Positions 38,701 to 46,693 of a stretch of 64,000 nucleotides of DNA are shown one piece after another; within the stretch, counting starts at the first letter, position 1; every line of letters begins with the position of its first letter. Where the stretch lies: positions 124,001-188,000 of the forward strand of contig DEBQ01000006.1 in NCBI GenBank assembly GCA_002348605.1, given 5' to 3'. The notes beneath the pieces are model-generated. The model was not told the origin of the DNA. It saw only the letters and a program-made list of their open reading frames with translations, and ran no database searches. Position numbers and translations under genes: made by a program. Source of the DNA: Candidatus Saccharibacteria bacterium UBA2952. Its GTDB lineage: Bacteria > Patescibacteriota > Saccharimonadia > Saccharimonadales > Saccharimonadaceae.

Positions 38701-41372
38701 AGGATGGTGACGCGTCGACAGTCGGCCAGTCAGTCAGTACGACGAGTGCTCCTTGTAACAACGCTACTCCTACCGACTGTAATCTGCCCGGAACGGCTAA
38801 TATTGGCAACATGCTTTCCGGGGCGGTGATTACGAACGGCTACTTATATGTTATCGGAGGCTGTACTAACAACAGCTGTTCGACCACCACAGGCAACGTC
38901 GCTTACGTGGCGATTTCGTCAACCGGCCACATGACAAGGCCGGCCACCTGTCCCAGCGGTACGTACCGCGGCAATGCCTGGTGTGTGGATACGACCAACA
39001 CCGTAGCGGGCGGCATAGCGGCTACGAGCCCCGTTGTGTTCGGCGGGCGGATTTACTTAGTCGGCGGACTGGATGGATCGGGTAATACCGGCCTTATCTT
39101 CCGAACGACCGTTAATTCCGATGGCAGTATTGGCGCTTGGACCTCACAGTCGATAACTGGTGTCGGAGCTTCGAACGTGTCATACGAATACGCCGTAGCG
39201 CGCGCGAATGCAGCCGCTGCCGGCACGACCCCAGGATACCTCTATATTTTTGGTGGTTGTACGTCTAGTAGCAGCGCGGGTTGCACCGCCTATACTGGAA
39301 ACGTCTACCGTTGTGACATTCAATCAAGCGGAGCAATCGCTAGCTGCTCCACAAGTGGTCAGTTACAAATAGGTACTTTGCCAGGAGGTACGTCACCCGG
39401 ACTCGCAATTATGAGTGGTACGCTGTACGCCGGGTATGTCTACCTTATCGGTGGCGTATCCCCTGACTTCCAGGACCTCGATACCGTTCGTTACGCCAAA
39501 ATAGACGATAGCAATAACGTTGTCACCGTCGGCAGTGGATGGGTCGAATCATCAAGCGTCATGAATGTCGGTCGGCGACGTGCTGCTGCGTTTGGATATA
39601 ACGGTTACCTATACATGGTCGGTGGGTATGACGCTTCAACTGGTGTGCTGCCCGATATCGAGTTCATCAAGATCAACGTCAGCGATGGCAGTCTGATTGG
39701 CGACCCGTCTAACAGCAATAAATTCCATGTTTCGGGTGTCCAGATTAACCAACGGTGGGGACTCAGCGTGCCGGTATCAAACTCGTACGCATATGTCATC
39801 GGCGGGTGTACGACCGGATCGAGCCCTGGAGGCTGTACGGCTCGAACCGATATTATTCAGACGTTCCAGATATACAATAACGACAGCGGCGCCCCTGCTG
39901 GCTATAGTAACAGTGCTAATACTTACGGTACCAACCCACGTCGGCTCGGTGCCAGTGCCACGGTCCTCAACGGTAAGCTGTATGTCGCTGGCGGATGTGT
40001 CAGTACCGCCAGTGACTGTACTGACGCCGTGAATACAGTCAGCTATTCAACCATTGACCCGGCTTCCGGCGCTCTGGGTAGTTTTTCCAATACAACGGCG
40101 AATCTGCCTGCCGAAAGAACCTGGGGGCAATTAGTAACGGCTGGTGGGAGTCTGTATTACATTGGTGGCCAGCCTGACTCTGCAGCAAGTACGGCTGCTA
40201 CCGTGTACTACGGCACGCCGGCTGGCTCCGGTGATGTCGCAACATGGTCGACGGCCAGTAACGGCCTACCTGCTGCCCGGACCAAATTTGGCGCCACGGT
40301 TTGGAATAACAGGATTTATGTCGCCGGGGGACTCAGCGACGGCAGCAACTCGACGACTGACACAAACACCGTTTATGTCAGTCCCCAGCTCTCATCGGGT
40401 GGTAATATAACGTCCGCCTGGTCATCGGGTAGCAGCTCTTTCAACGTATCACGCTACGGCGCACCGCTTGTCGCCTATGCGAACAACCTGTACTTGCTCG
40501 GTGGCAATGATGGGGCGAATTATCTTAGTGATACGCAGTATTCAAAGATCGACCCGTCAACTGGCCTAGCGGGGACCTGGACAGACTCACGGAGTTTGCC
40601 TATCCAGCTGTCACAGGCAAGTGCTTTTGCGGCGAACGGCTACATTTACCTTATGGGAGGGCGGACTGCTGACGCGACCTGCGACCCGATTACATTAGTA
40701 GCTCCTATCAGTGCCAATACCACTATTGCGGACGGTAACAATCCGACCGGCCTTGGTGAATGGTATGAAACGAACCAACGCTATACCGGAAACCGTTATG
40801 GTGCAGCAACGGCTTATTATGAAGGCAAGGCGTATGTCACCGGCGGTGCGTGTGGCAGTGGTGCCTTAACATATATCTCGACAATCGCCGACAACACGCA
40901 GCAGACTGCCCTACTTTCGCAGCCGCAGGTCGCGAAGTATTCGATTATGATCGACACCGACTCCGATGTTTTCCCGACTAACTGGCTACTGAACGGTGTT
41001 GACAACTCCATCGGCGCACGGTGGAAGTTAAAATACCGCAGTATGACAAACCCGACGACGCTCTGCACTAGCCCCGCCATGACAACATGGGGGCAGGACA
41101 CGTTATTCGGGGATGTGACCCTTGGACTGCCCGGTGTTTATGTGCCAAAAAACGGCAGCGGCACCAACACCAACTGTGCTCGTTACTATTACTTCAACGT
41201 GTCAGTCGACAGCTCTCAAGCGTTCGGCTACCCCGACGATGTGACGCGTGGTCCGACCATCACCGACCTTACTTTGCAGTTTACCGCCGACCCCGCCAAA
41301 CGACTCATGCACGGACGCACCTTTACTGGTGGCCTTCAGCAACCAATCGATACGCCGTATTACTCATTCTAG
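35736..41372 (+). CDS. 1878-aa glycine-rich Kelch-repeat surface protein
   Basis: Basic N-terminus with one membrane helix at about 45-65, a prodomain-like region to about 350, then TFTVPAGVTSITVKLWG opening a glycine-rich block (about 380-675) with runs of 7-9 Gly, and finally many Kelch-type repeats (about 680-1740, each with a YVIGG or YLLGG core) ending in a cysteine-containing distal domain. The Gly block resembles polyglycine-II adhesin domains; Kelch repeats form beta-propellers. No catalytic motif seen. Probably a cell-contact protein, and the largest gene in the window. Confidence 0.75.
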   Translation: MKLGGGYRRRPHRHVQALLAHANRVTPVKLRRVFDRFLGMKLRYRFMIVAGIFVVAELFALYLPMLQGNSYALGNGEGLLGESSPEMAKNLTYDAAKQLYNFNTQQTKNPSDSTGGMATASATAHKDPTKGVTVNDTINNVQLTMTPTFGLEEGRQSKDRIVYPLKDGTGWVVYTMRGVGVKEDIILKHAPGNEASYSYKLALGSSMDAKIEADGSLGIYGNSLLSSNVTTGTDKDAKLLEKARKNAPKDTLLFTIPKPVVNDKKGLAKGITAHYSLKNDILTVTAIGLTKGSYPLTIDPSIYVVTAEQFMAGNNETNINFDVDNKLIKKGRTTGARFDAWQDTSSLPNALWGASTAAAGGYIYAVGGTAYNGQTYTSQGSSTFTVPAGVTSITVKLWGGGGGGGGGAATAAGGTGGGAGYVTATLSVTPGETLNIYVGGGGAGGLYNNGGQDGGGGGGGGGYSSVYRSSTLLALAAGGGGGGGARNATAGGAAGAGGGTSGVNGTSVGNGGGGAGGTASAGGNGGTGGNSNTGEAGSSLTGGDGADGRSSGTTRGGGVAGGLATGGNGGQPNVNTTRPGGGGGGAGYFGGGGGGSTTSANGNAGGGGGGGSSRTDPGATGVTNTAGSGTTPGNSGDAIRNGAGQGGTAGAALGDGAAGSNGLVSVTYGGGGSTTSASVNWAKFNTGSGTIDSANPGTGACSGWCSTAAYSLPAGRANFSLVAYNGFLYAMGGTDSTGTRQSSVYIAKLGANGEPQLWHPTDSNPNNWTYWHQDTGLSNIRAYSGAVAYNNRMYLLGGIGPTTPVNTVQIADILPTGKLGSWSSSTNLPSNLYAHDVQVYNDRLYILGGSSTVGGAPNANVYFNKINSDGTLNSWTQTTSFSGGRMNQGGNMSVVWGAYIYISGGCSTVNGSGYCTSIASDSQVASINADGSLDEWHSMAGVTDTRMSQSVVAWRDNIYEIGGCSSQNTTTGDCNTGMLSSIKYGTVNQDGDASTVGQSVSTTSAPCNNATPTDCNLPGTANIGNMLSGAVITNGYLYVIGGCTNNSCSTTTGNVAYVAISSTGHMTRPATCPSGTYRGNAWCVDTTNTVAGGIAATSPVVFGGRIYLVGGLDGSGNTGLIFRTTVNSDGSIGAWTSQSITGVGASNVSYEYAVARANAAAAGTTPGYLYIFGGCTSSSSAGCTAYTGNVYRCDIQSSGAIASCSTSGQLQIGTLPGGTSPGLAIMSGTLYAGYVYLIGGVSPDFQDLDTVRYAKIDDSNNVVTVGSGWVESSSVMNVGRRRAAAFGYNGYLYMVGGYDASTGVLPDIEFIKINVSDGSLIGDPSNSNKFHVSGVQINQRWGLSVPVSNSYAYVIGGCTTGSSPGGCTARTDIIQTFQIYNNDSGAPAGYSNSANTYGTNPRRLGASATVLNGKLYVAGGCVSTASDCTDAVNTVSYSTIDPASGALGSFSNTTANLPAERTWGQLVTAGGSLYYIGGQPDSAASTAATVYYGTPAGSGDVATWSTASNGLPAARTKFGATVWNNRIYVAGGLSDGSNSTTDTNTVYVSPQLSSGGNITSAWSSGSSSFNVSRYGAPLVAYANNLYLLGGNDGANYLSDTQYSKIDPSTGLAGTWTDSRSLPIQLSQASAFAANGYIYLMGGRTADATCDPITLVAPISANTTIADGNNPTGLGEWYETNQRYTGNRYGAATAYYEGKAYVTGGACGSGALTYISTIADNTQQTALLSQPQVAKYSIMIDTDSDVFPTNWLLNGVDNSIGARWKLKYRSMTNPTTLCTSPAMTTWGQDTLFGDVTLGLPGVYVPKNGSGTNTNCARYYYFNVSVDSSQAFGYPDDVTRGPTITDLTLQFTADPAKRLMHGRTFTGGLQQPIDTPYYSF

Positions 41373-41379
41373 GAGCCGC

Positions 41380-41940
41380 ATGAATATACCTGCTGCCATT
41401 ACCCAACACCCCCGCTCGGTCGCACTTATCGTGGCCTTCGTGGCCGCGACCGCCGGTGGAGTCGCGACACCGCATGTACTGTATGGCGACGCACCGTCTG
41501 AACCGTCAAAGGTAACCAAGACTGATACCGACGTTCCGGTCGTTGCCGGAACATTACAAAAGGGGACGCCTGACTATAAAACCATTCTGCCCGCCGGGCA
41601 TTCAATTAAGGATTATGGTGGCTGGACCCGCGTCAGCCCGCCAAAGCGCGACCCAGTATACGCCTACGTCGATCATATAGGTGCTATTCCTATTAACGTC
41701 TCGCAGCAGCCAATACCGAAAGATTTTGGTGATGACCCCGACAGCCAAGTGCATGACCTAGCCCAGGGCTACGGTGCGTCAAACGTCATTAAAGTCGGCT
41801 CGACAACCGTATACATAGGCACGTCAGCGAAAGGGCCGCAGTCGGTCATATTCATAAAAAGTGGACTGTTAGTGCTTATAAAGGCTAGTGCGGCTGTGTC
41901 TGATAAGCAGTGGCAAGAGTATATTCAATCACTTAGTTAA
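41380..41940 (+). CDS. Membrane-anchored or exported small protein
   Basis: 186 aa from the ATG at 41380, whose AGGAG overlaps the stop of the giant gene, so they are co-translated. Hydrophobic N-terminus (about 14-34), then a globular domain with IPINVSQQPIPKDF and VIFIKSGLLVLIKAS blocks, resembling DUF4367-type outside domains. Likely accessory to the giant surface protein. Confidence 0.55.
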   Translation: MNIPAAITQHPRSVALIVAFVAATAGGVATPHVLYGDAPSEPSKVTKTDTDVPVVAGTLQKGTPDYKTILPAGHSIKDYGGWTRVSPPKRDPVYAYVDHIGAIPINVSQQPIPKDFGDDPDSQVHDLAQGYGASNVIKVGSTTVYIGTSAKGPQSVIFIKSGLLVLIKASAAVSDKQWQEYIQSLS

Positions 41941-41954
41941 ATATACTTTTGACA

Positions 41955-42518
41955 CTATGGCTTAACTAGCAAGTCGCCGATCACGACGGCACTGTGTTTC
42001 TTGTTCTTACAGGTCACTTCGACGGGCCACTTCCCTGGGGGAGTGCCCTGCGCGACCGTCCAGGCCCAGCTAGCAACACCAAATTCGTCGGCCACCTTAG
42101 GAACAAGTCCACTGTCCTTAGCGAGCACATTGTTGTATTTAACAGTAATGGCACACTGTGCTTCGGGGTTAGTGCGAACGGTCATCGATGCGTTCTCCCC
42201 TACCTTCACCTCGCCTGTGAGCATCTGAATGGCCACGCCGACTTTGGCGTCCGACGCTACCTTGTGCGGCTTTATGATAGCTGGGCGGTTCTTCGTAGCT
42301 ATCGGCAGTTCAGCCGCTGCGGCTGGCTTTTGTTTACCCATATACCAGGTGTAGCCTATTCCGGCAGAGACCGCGAGAACTAAGAGCACTAGAAACGTAT
42401 TTAACGTCCGTCTGGCCGACTTGCGGCGCTGCTCGCGCTTCAATGTCCGCTGCGGTAGCTTGTGTGGCGCTGAGCGCGGGCGAGGAATCGGGTATTTTCG
42501 TCGGACTTCGAGAGCCAT
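41955..42518 (-). CDS. Single-pass protein with outside Ig-like domain
   Basis: 187 aa. Very basic N-terminus (about 1-40), one membrane helix (about 42-60), then an outside beta domain with two cysteines (EAQCAIT, VTCKNK) that could form a disulphide. No family name recognised. Second gene of a pair, 33 nt after the 42552 gene; convergent with the surface cluster. Confidence 0.55.
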   Translation of the reverse strand: MALEVRRKYPIPRPRSAPHKLPQRTLKREQRRKSARRTLNTFLVLLVLAVSAGIGYTWYMGKQKPAAAAELPIATKNRPAIIKPHKVASDAKVGVAIQMLTGEVKVGENASMTVRTNPEAQCAITVKYNNVLAKDSGLVPKVADEFGVASWAWTVAQGTPPGKWPVEVTCKNKKHSAVVIGDLLVKP

Positions 42519-42551
42519 GTTGTTTGTCTATGCCCGTGGGCTAATGCAATA

Positions 42552-43103
42552 TTAATTTTTGGTTTGTGACTGGGTAATCGTTTTACTAACGGTACCGTTC
42601 GGCTTGAGGTTTTCAAAATACAGTAACTGGCTTTTCGATATAATAATCTCGTCTTCTGGGCCATGAATCTCGTTACCCAGCTTGATTAGTTCGAAATCCG
42701 ATGCGTCTTGATTTTCGACAGTTTGCGGCGAGGCTGCAGTGCGATCAGACTTCTTTTGCAGGTAGTACACGTCTGTTAACCGGAAGTAGTCATCGTTAAT
42801 GACAGAAAGTTTTCCGAAATAGGTTGGCGTACTCAATGCGTCCCTTAGAACGACTGCTTGGTACTTGCTGCCGTCTATTGCCGAAGTAACACCCATGCGG
42901 CCGAAGAAGAACCAGACAGCGGCTGCTAGCGCCAAAATAACAAGCACTGCTACACCAAATACAATTGGCCTCTTTGACCGTTTAGGTTGCTCTTGGCGCT
43001 TTGTCCGTGATGAAACGGCCGTAGGCGCCGGTTGTGGCGTCGGTGCGGCTGGTTCCGGTTGTCGCGGCGATGGCCGATTATTTCGATATGACATGCTGTC
43101 CAT
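42552..43103 (-). CDS. Single-pass membrane protein, unknown role
   Basis: 183 aa (180 if the ATG at 43094 is used). P/Q/A-rich then basic cytoplasmic head (1-48), one membrane helix (about 49-68), and an outside domain with a repeated YYLQKK/LLYFEN aromatic character. GGGAGAACC lies upstream. Similar layout to its neighbour at 41955; no named family. Confidence 0.55.
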   Translation of the reverse strand: MDSMSYRNNRPSPRQPEPAAPTPQPAPTAVSSRTKRQEQPKRSKRPIVFGVAVLVILALAAAVWFFFGRMGVTSAIDGSKYQAVVLRDALSTPTYFGKLSVINDDYFRLTDVYYLQKKSDRTAASPQTVENQDASDFELIKLGNEIHGPEDEIIISKSQLLYFENLKPNGTVSKTITQSQTKN

Positions 43104-43194
43104 GTGTCTATGGTTCTCCCTGTTTATTCTCTACCCAAGAATTACCCATATCATAGCATAAGGGGTATATGGGCGACAAACCGCCGACATGAAA

Positions 43195-43218
43195 CATCCG
43201 CCGGTGGGCCGGCGGATG
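43195..43218 (-). terminator. Terminator of the 56-aa gene
   Basis: CATCCGCCGG/CCGGCGGATG, perfect 10-bp stem with a 4-nt loop, followed on the minus strand by TTTC. Between it and the CDS end (43219-43318) I see nothing else. Confidence 0.7.
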
Positions 43219-43318
43219 CAACAGGGGTTTATTGGGAAGGTACGTCACAAACCTGTGGATGCGGGGATCGCGGAAAATGCAGTCGTCAGGCGCCTACGGA
43301 TACGAGAGGTTAGGCTCG

Positions 43319-43489
43319 TTAGCGTACTGCCAGCGCGATGTACGGGGTGTCCGAAACTTCAATGTACTGGCGGTGTCCACGCCGAGGCTTGTGTCCGGAT
43401 AAGTCGCTAAGGTCAGCTGCTTTTGGCAGCTTCCGGTCCATGAACCGGTTAATCCTCGCGGTTAGTTCTTGGCTGCTCATTTTATTCAT
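43319..43489 (-). CDS. 56-aa basic protein, divergent from the CRP-like regulator
   Basis: The reading frame runs ATG 43489 to TAA 43319 and begins MNKMSSQELTARINRFM. It is preceded by GGAGGAGGG at 5 nt spacing, one of the strongest ribosome sites in the window, and followed by a terminator. Highly basic middle (KPRRGHR) with an amphipathic first half. No family recognised. Its upstream region holds the two CRP-like sites shared with the regulator gene, so it is a likely target. Confidence 0.65.
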   Translation of the reverse strand: MNKMSSQELTARINRFMDRKLPKAADLSDLSGHKPRRGHRQYIEVSDTPYIALAVR

Positions 43490-43547
43490 CGCTACCCTCC
43501 TCCACAGTTGGTATACCTTTACTATAGGGACTTAATATCCCCTACGC

Positions 43548-43563
43548 TGTGAGGACTCTCACA
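43548..43563. promoter_or_regulatory. CRP-type operator 1 (TGTGA-N6-TCACA)
   Basis: A perfect match to the CRP half-site consensus, fully symmetric. Lies between the divergent 56-aa gene and the CRP/FNR gene. Confidence 0.75.
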
Positions 43564-43570
43564 GAAATAA

Positions 43571-43586
43571 TGTGATAATTTTCACT
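43571..43586. promoter_or_regulatory. CRP-type operator 2 (TGTGA-N6-TCACT)
   Basis: One mismatch from the CRP consensus, 23 bp centre-to-centre from operator 1. It covers the expected -35 position of the regulator's own promoter, consistent with autorepression. Confidence 0.7.
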
Positions 43587-43602
43587 ATGTAGCCAGCCAC
43601 GC

Positions 43603-43608
43603 TATACT
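43603..43608 (+). promoter_or_regulatory. -10 box of the CRP/FNR gene
   Basis: TATACT, then 7 bp to the ATG at 43616: leaderless arrangement. Confidence 0.65.
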
Positions 43609-43615
43609 GGGTGTA

Positions 43616-44278
43616 ATGGATGACCTACTCAGGGAGCTCAAGCCGCACGGTTCGTTCAGGACTGTCACCAGGGGTGGGAATGTGCTTTTCCAAGGCGAAA
43701 TACCTCGTCATGTCATGGTTGTCCGAAGTGGCATCGTTAGGGCATACACCATTACTTCTGTTGGCGAAGAACGTACCGTGGCTTTGTACGGCGACGGCGA
43801 TATTATTCCTCTTACCTGGGTCCTCGGTGCCACGGCTGACAGCTTTTTCTACTATGAGGCCGTGACCGACTGTCGTATCTTCCAGACATCCAAGTCTGCC
43901 TTCGACGAATACCTGAACGCACATCCAGAGCGACTGCGGGCAATGTTGAGTCGCACGGCGACAATCTATACATCGTTGCTTCTTCGTATCACCGGGCTTG
44001 AACAATCCCGCGCCATCGAAAAAATTGGATTCACCCTCTATTACCTGCTGTTCACTCGCAGCAAAGAAGTACGGCCTGGTGTGTTTCGAATTGATGTCCG
44101 CTTAAGTCACGCCCTGTTCGGATCATTGGTCGGCCTGACCCGCGAAAGTACCGCCAAAAATATGAAGCTGCTCCGCGACCGTAAGATCATCGACTATTCC
44201 AGCTTTACGTATACGGTCGACAAAGCCAAGCTCGAAGCGTTCCTGGGCGAGGACAGCTTCCGCGACCTATCGATGTAA
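43616..44278 (+). CDS. CRP/FNR-family transcription regulator
   Basis: 220 aa. N-terminal cyclic-nucleotide-binding-like barrel (about 15-115), dimer helix, then a winged helix (about 145-205). The recognition helix reads VGLTRESTAKNMKLL; aligned to CRP VGCSRETVGRILKML, the DNA-reading Arg and Glu are kept and the third contact Arg is Lys, agreeing with the TGTGA half-sites upstream. The RSA-type cAMP pocket motif is not visible and there is no FNR iron-sulphur Cys set, so the effector is unknown. Convergent with a receiver-only gene. Confidence 0.9.
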   Translation: MDDLLRELKPHGSFRTVTRGGNVLFQGEIPRHVMVVRSGIVRAYTITSVGEERTVALYGDGDIIPLTWVLGATADSFFYYEAVTDCRIFQTSKSAFDEYLNAHPERLRAMLSRTATIYTSLLLRITGLEQSRAIEKIGFTLYYLLFTRSKEVRPGVFRIDVRLSHALFGSLVGLTRESTAKNMKLLRDRKIIDYSSFTYTVDKAKLEAFLGEDSFRDLSM

Positions 44279-44283
44279 GCTAC

Positions 44284-44676
44284 TTAGACTCGTGCTTTTT
44301 CGTGGGCGATGTCGGCAATAATACGCAGCAGCTCTTTCGGGGCGGCCCGTGCCTTCAAAACGTAGCGGTGCGCACCTAGAGCAAAGGCTTCGTCAACTTC
44401 ATCCTGGGCATCGTAATTACTAAATACGACCACCGTGCTGTCATGTTCTTCAGCGTGGTAGCGTTTCAAAAATTCAATACCGTCCATGACTGGCATGCGA
44501 AGGTCAAGAAAAATAATGTCCGGGTTCTCACCCTTTTCAATCAGTGTTAAAGCCTGCTTACCGTCATGCGCCGATGTTACCTCGTACCCGGCTGATTCTA
44601 TAATCATCCGGTAGGCTTTGTTCAAATCCTCGTCATCTTCGACGATTAGTACTTTTGCTCTTTCTGCATGTGTCAT
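44284..44676 (-). CDS. CheY-like single-domain response regulator
   Basis: 130 aa receiver only. Acidic pair EDDED near 13-17, phospho-Asp in FLDLRMPVMDG near 57, and Lys in YVLKARA near 108. No output domain, so it acts by protein contact or in a phosphorelay. GAGAGGTG lies before the ATG, with TACAAT at 44696-44701. Kinase partner not adjacent. Confidence 0.9.
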   Translation of the reverse strand: MTHAERAKVLIVEDDEDLNKAYRMIIESAGYEVTSAHDGKQALTLIEKGENPDIIFLDLRMPVMDGIEFLKRYHAEEHDSTVVVFSNYDAQDEVDEAFALGAHRYVLKARAAPKELLRIIADIAHEKARV

Positions 44677-44723
44677 TTATTCACCTCTCAGTTAGATTGT
44701 AGCGGGTGTTTTTCAGGTAGTAT

Positions 44724-44737
44724 GTAACCTATGTTAC
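44724..44737. promoter_or_regulatory. Palindrome upstream of the CheY-like gene
   Basis: GTAAC-CTAT-GTTAC, just upstream of the expected -35 of the CheY-like gene. Possible operator. Nothing else is seen in 44738-44811. Confidence 0.35.
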
Positions 44738-44811
44738 GTTTTTGCCAAGATTGTAGCAAACCATACAAATAAAGCTAGCTGCCATAGAGCGGTTTAGTGT
44801 GAAGACGAGTG

Positions 44812-45021
44812 TTATCGTTTACCGTTCAGGTATTTTCCTGCGACGCTAAGCGCGAACGAGCTGAGAATCACGAATATGTTAATCATGAATAGCTTCGTAA
44901 TTACTAGCTCTACACCTGAACTCTTGTCATCGGGGTCCATGCCTGTGAGCACCATAAGAATACCCAGCACCCCAAAAGTAACCGAAGCGTAAATAAATAC
45001 GTTAGTGGCGATTTTTTGCAT
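44812..45021 (-). CDS. Small two-helix membrane protein
   Basis: 69 aa with two membrane helices (about 7-27 and 42-62) and a short acidic outside loop (DPDDKSSG). Starts 2 nt after the stop of the 45024 gene, forming a pair. No family recognised. Confidence 0.55.
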   Translation of the reverse strand: MQKIATNVFIYASVTFGVLGILMVLTGMDPDDKSSGVELVITKLFMINIFVILSSFALSVAGKYLNGKR

Positions 45022-45023
45022 AA

Positions 45024-45224
45024 TTAATTAACCCCTAACCCTTGCAAGCCGTAGTAAACGACGAACGCCGGCCAAACGCACGCCTTAAGGAACGCCAGCA
45101 CCACTCCCCAAAACCCGTCCGCAATATTTACGAAGTAAACCAAGGCGCCAATGAATCCCAAAAAAAGCGTGAAACCCATAGGCCCCGAATTGTTGATTAC
45201 TTTTACCGTTTTGTTATCCTTCAT
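45024..45224 (-). CDS. Small two-helix membrane protein
   Basis: 66 aa from the ATG at 45224, which follows GAGGAGGT; an upstream in-frame start adds six residues without a ribosome site. Two helices (GFTLFLGFIGALVYFV and VVLAFLKACVWPAFVVYY) rich in Phe/Trp/Tyr. Cotranscribed with the 44812 gene. Function unknown. Confidence 0.55.
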   Translation of the reverse strand: MKDNKTVKVINNSGPMGFTLFLGFIGALVYFVNIADGFWGVVLAFLKACVWPAFVVYYGLQGLGVN

Positions 45225-45383
45225 ATTACCTCCTCTGTCCATTATTGTAACAAATACAATTGGTTTACAGGTGTCATTATCTCTGTAGTACTACAAAACC
45301 ACCCAAATATAATTGACCTTCATCACACATTCAGTAAGCATAAGCATATATACTGCAAGCAAAACTATATTTAAGGAGCAATC

Positions 45384-45920
45384 ATGGCAAAAACAAAGAC
45401 AGAAACCCGCGCTGTAAAGCAGGTATTCACGTATTTATCCTTATTAGGTGCGGTCGCATTTCTCGTAATCGGCGGCCTGGCATATTGGGCATACAGCTTT
45501 ACCAGCAACATGGTGCAAACCGAGCTTGCCGCCCAAAAAGTTTACTTCCCTGAAAAAGGCAGCCCTGCGCTTGATCCAAAAGAATACCCTGACCTACAGC
45601 AATACGCTGGCCAACTAGTCGACACGCCCGAAGAAGCCAAGGCTTACGCTAACGGATTCATCGGCCGCCACCTCAAGAACGTAGCCGATGGTAAAGTATA
45701 TGCCGAAGTTAGCGCCGAAGCTATGAAAGACCCAACCAACCAAAAACTACAGCAGCAAAAAGCATCGCTCTTCCAAGGCGAAACCCTGCGCGGCATATTG
45801 CTTACTAGCGGGTATGGATTTGGAACGGTTGGCAAAGTTGCCGGTATTGCTTCAGTGGTTTCATTCGTCTTAGCAGCCGGATCGCTCGTCGTTGCTGCCC
45901 TTCTTCGAGTCCGCTCGTAG
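45384..45920 (+). CDS. Membrane protein with outside domain between two helices
   Basis: 178 aa. TM1 about 15-38 and TM2 about 150-174, with an outside domain between them (YPDLQQYAGQLVDTPEEAKAYANGFI, DGKVYAEVS). The layout resembles an actinobacterial membrane family often mislabelled as aromatic ring-opening dioxygenase LigA; no dioxygenase motif exists. AAGGAG precedes the ATG and TATACT lies at about 45352. The downstream gap 45921-46069 holds no feature I can support. Confidence 0.6.
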   Translation: MAKTKTETRAVKQVFTYLSLLGAVAFLVIGGLAYWAYSFTSNMVQTELAAQKVYFPEKGSPALDPKEYPDLQQYAGQLVDTPEEAKAYANGFIGRHLKNVADGKVYAEVSAEAMKDPTNQKLQQQKASLFQGETLRGILLTSGYGFGTVGKVAGIASVVSFVLAAGSLVVAALLRVRS

Positions 45921-46069
45921 ACTATACAAACCGTAAAAGCATCGGTGATTGAATGCAACACTATTCGTGCTACCGACAGACGTTTCGTTTACCGACTTCG
46001 ACGCCGAACTCAAGAGCTCTGCTTCATACACCCAGATAGCCACACCATCGATAACAGCCAGAGGGACTG

Positions 46070-46597
46070 CTAGCAATTTTCTGGGGCGTAATAGAAGTCC
46101 CCTGCATCGATATTTTTTAGGTCAACACCAGCGACTACACTGACTACGAGAGGCGTATGATTAGATGGGTCGCAAATATTGTTCGTCATTCCAGATTTCA
46201 TGTAGCCATCATAGTACCCTTCCAGATTGCCGCTTCGGGCTACAACGTAATAATTACCGGGGCTCAAAGGAATTTCGTACACACCAGCGACTATGCCAGT
46301 ATCACAAGTGACGTAACGTCGATCACTTTCCTTTTCTGCGCAAACTTTGAAATCTTCCGGGAACACTTCTGAAGGATAAATTGCCCTACCGCTAATCGTT
46401 CCCGTCTTGGGGGCTTCGATATCTGTTTTTTCTACCTTTTGTTTCGCCGAGGTATCATTTTTACTTGATTCCACGTCTTTTTTCGAATCATCGTTTACGA
46501 ATTGTTGCCAAAAGATGAAACCTAAGGCACCAATAAGCGCAATTACGAGGCCGATGATTAGAAATGCGTGTGCAAAGCCTGACTGTTGAGATTTCAT
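46070..46597 (-). CDS. Membrane-anchored carboxypeptidase-regulatory-like protein
   Basis: 175 aa. N-terminal anchor (about 8-30), K/D/S-rich linker, then a beta-sandwich of the CarboxypepD_reg type (TISGRAIYPSEVF, GVYEIPLSPGNYYVVARSG) with four cysteines, probably disulphide-bonded outside the cell. AAAGGGC lies before the ATG. Last gene of the repeat-separated array; its upstream repeat is the copy closest to the tRNA-Asn flank. Confidence 0.6.
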   Translation of the reverse strand: MKSQQSGFAHAFLIIGLVIALIGALGFIFWQQFVNDDSKKDVESSKNDTSAKQKVEKTDIEAPKTGTISGRAIYPSEVFPEDFKVCAEKESDRRYVTCDTGIVAGVYEIPLSPGNYYVVARSGNLEGYYDGYMKSGMTNNICDPSNHTPLVVSVVAGVDLKNIDAGDFYYAPENC

Positions 46598-46625
46598 AGA
46601 TGCCCTTTGTTAGATAGTGCCTTAA

Positions 46626-46693
46626 TTAAAGCAAAAACACTCTGCTTTCGCAAAGTACTTATGCTTGGATTCCGCTAGTGGACGAGGTTAGAA
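46626..46693 (-). repeat. Array repeat E4
   Basis: Minus strand: AGTTCTA, CCACTAGCGG, CCAAGCATAAG, then the hairpin ACTTTGC-GAAA-GCAGAGT and TTTTTGC. About 42 nt nearly match the tRNA-Asn 3' flank (E0). Its start encodes the last residues of the 46675 gene. Confidence 0.75.

Noticed and set aside
43104..43616. Possible RNase P RNA, tmRNA or other structured RNA in the 500-bp gap
   Set aside because: No conserved core of these RNAs was found; the gap is explained by a terminator, a 56-aa gene and regulatory sites.
43616..44278. cAMP-responsive CRP
   Set aside because: The DNA-contact residues fit CRP, but the cAMP-pocket RSA-type motif is not visible.
45384..45920. Aromatic ring-opening dioxygenase LigA
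   Set aside because: Homologues carry this label by propagation, but the protein is a two-helix membrane protein with no dioxygenase residues.
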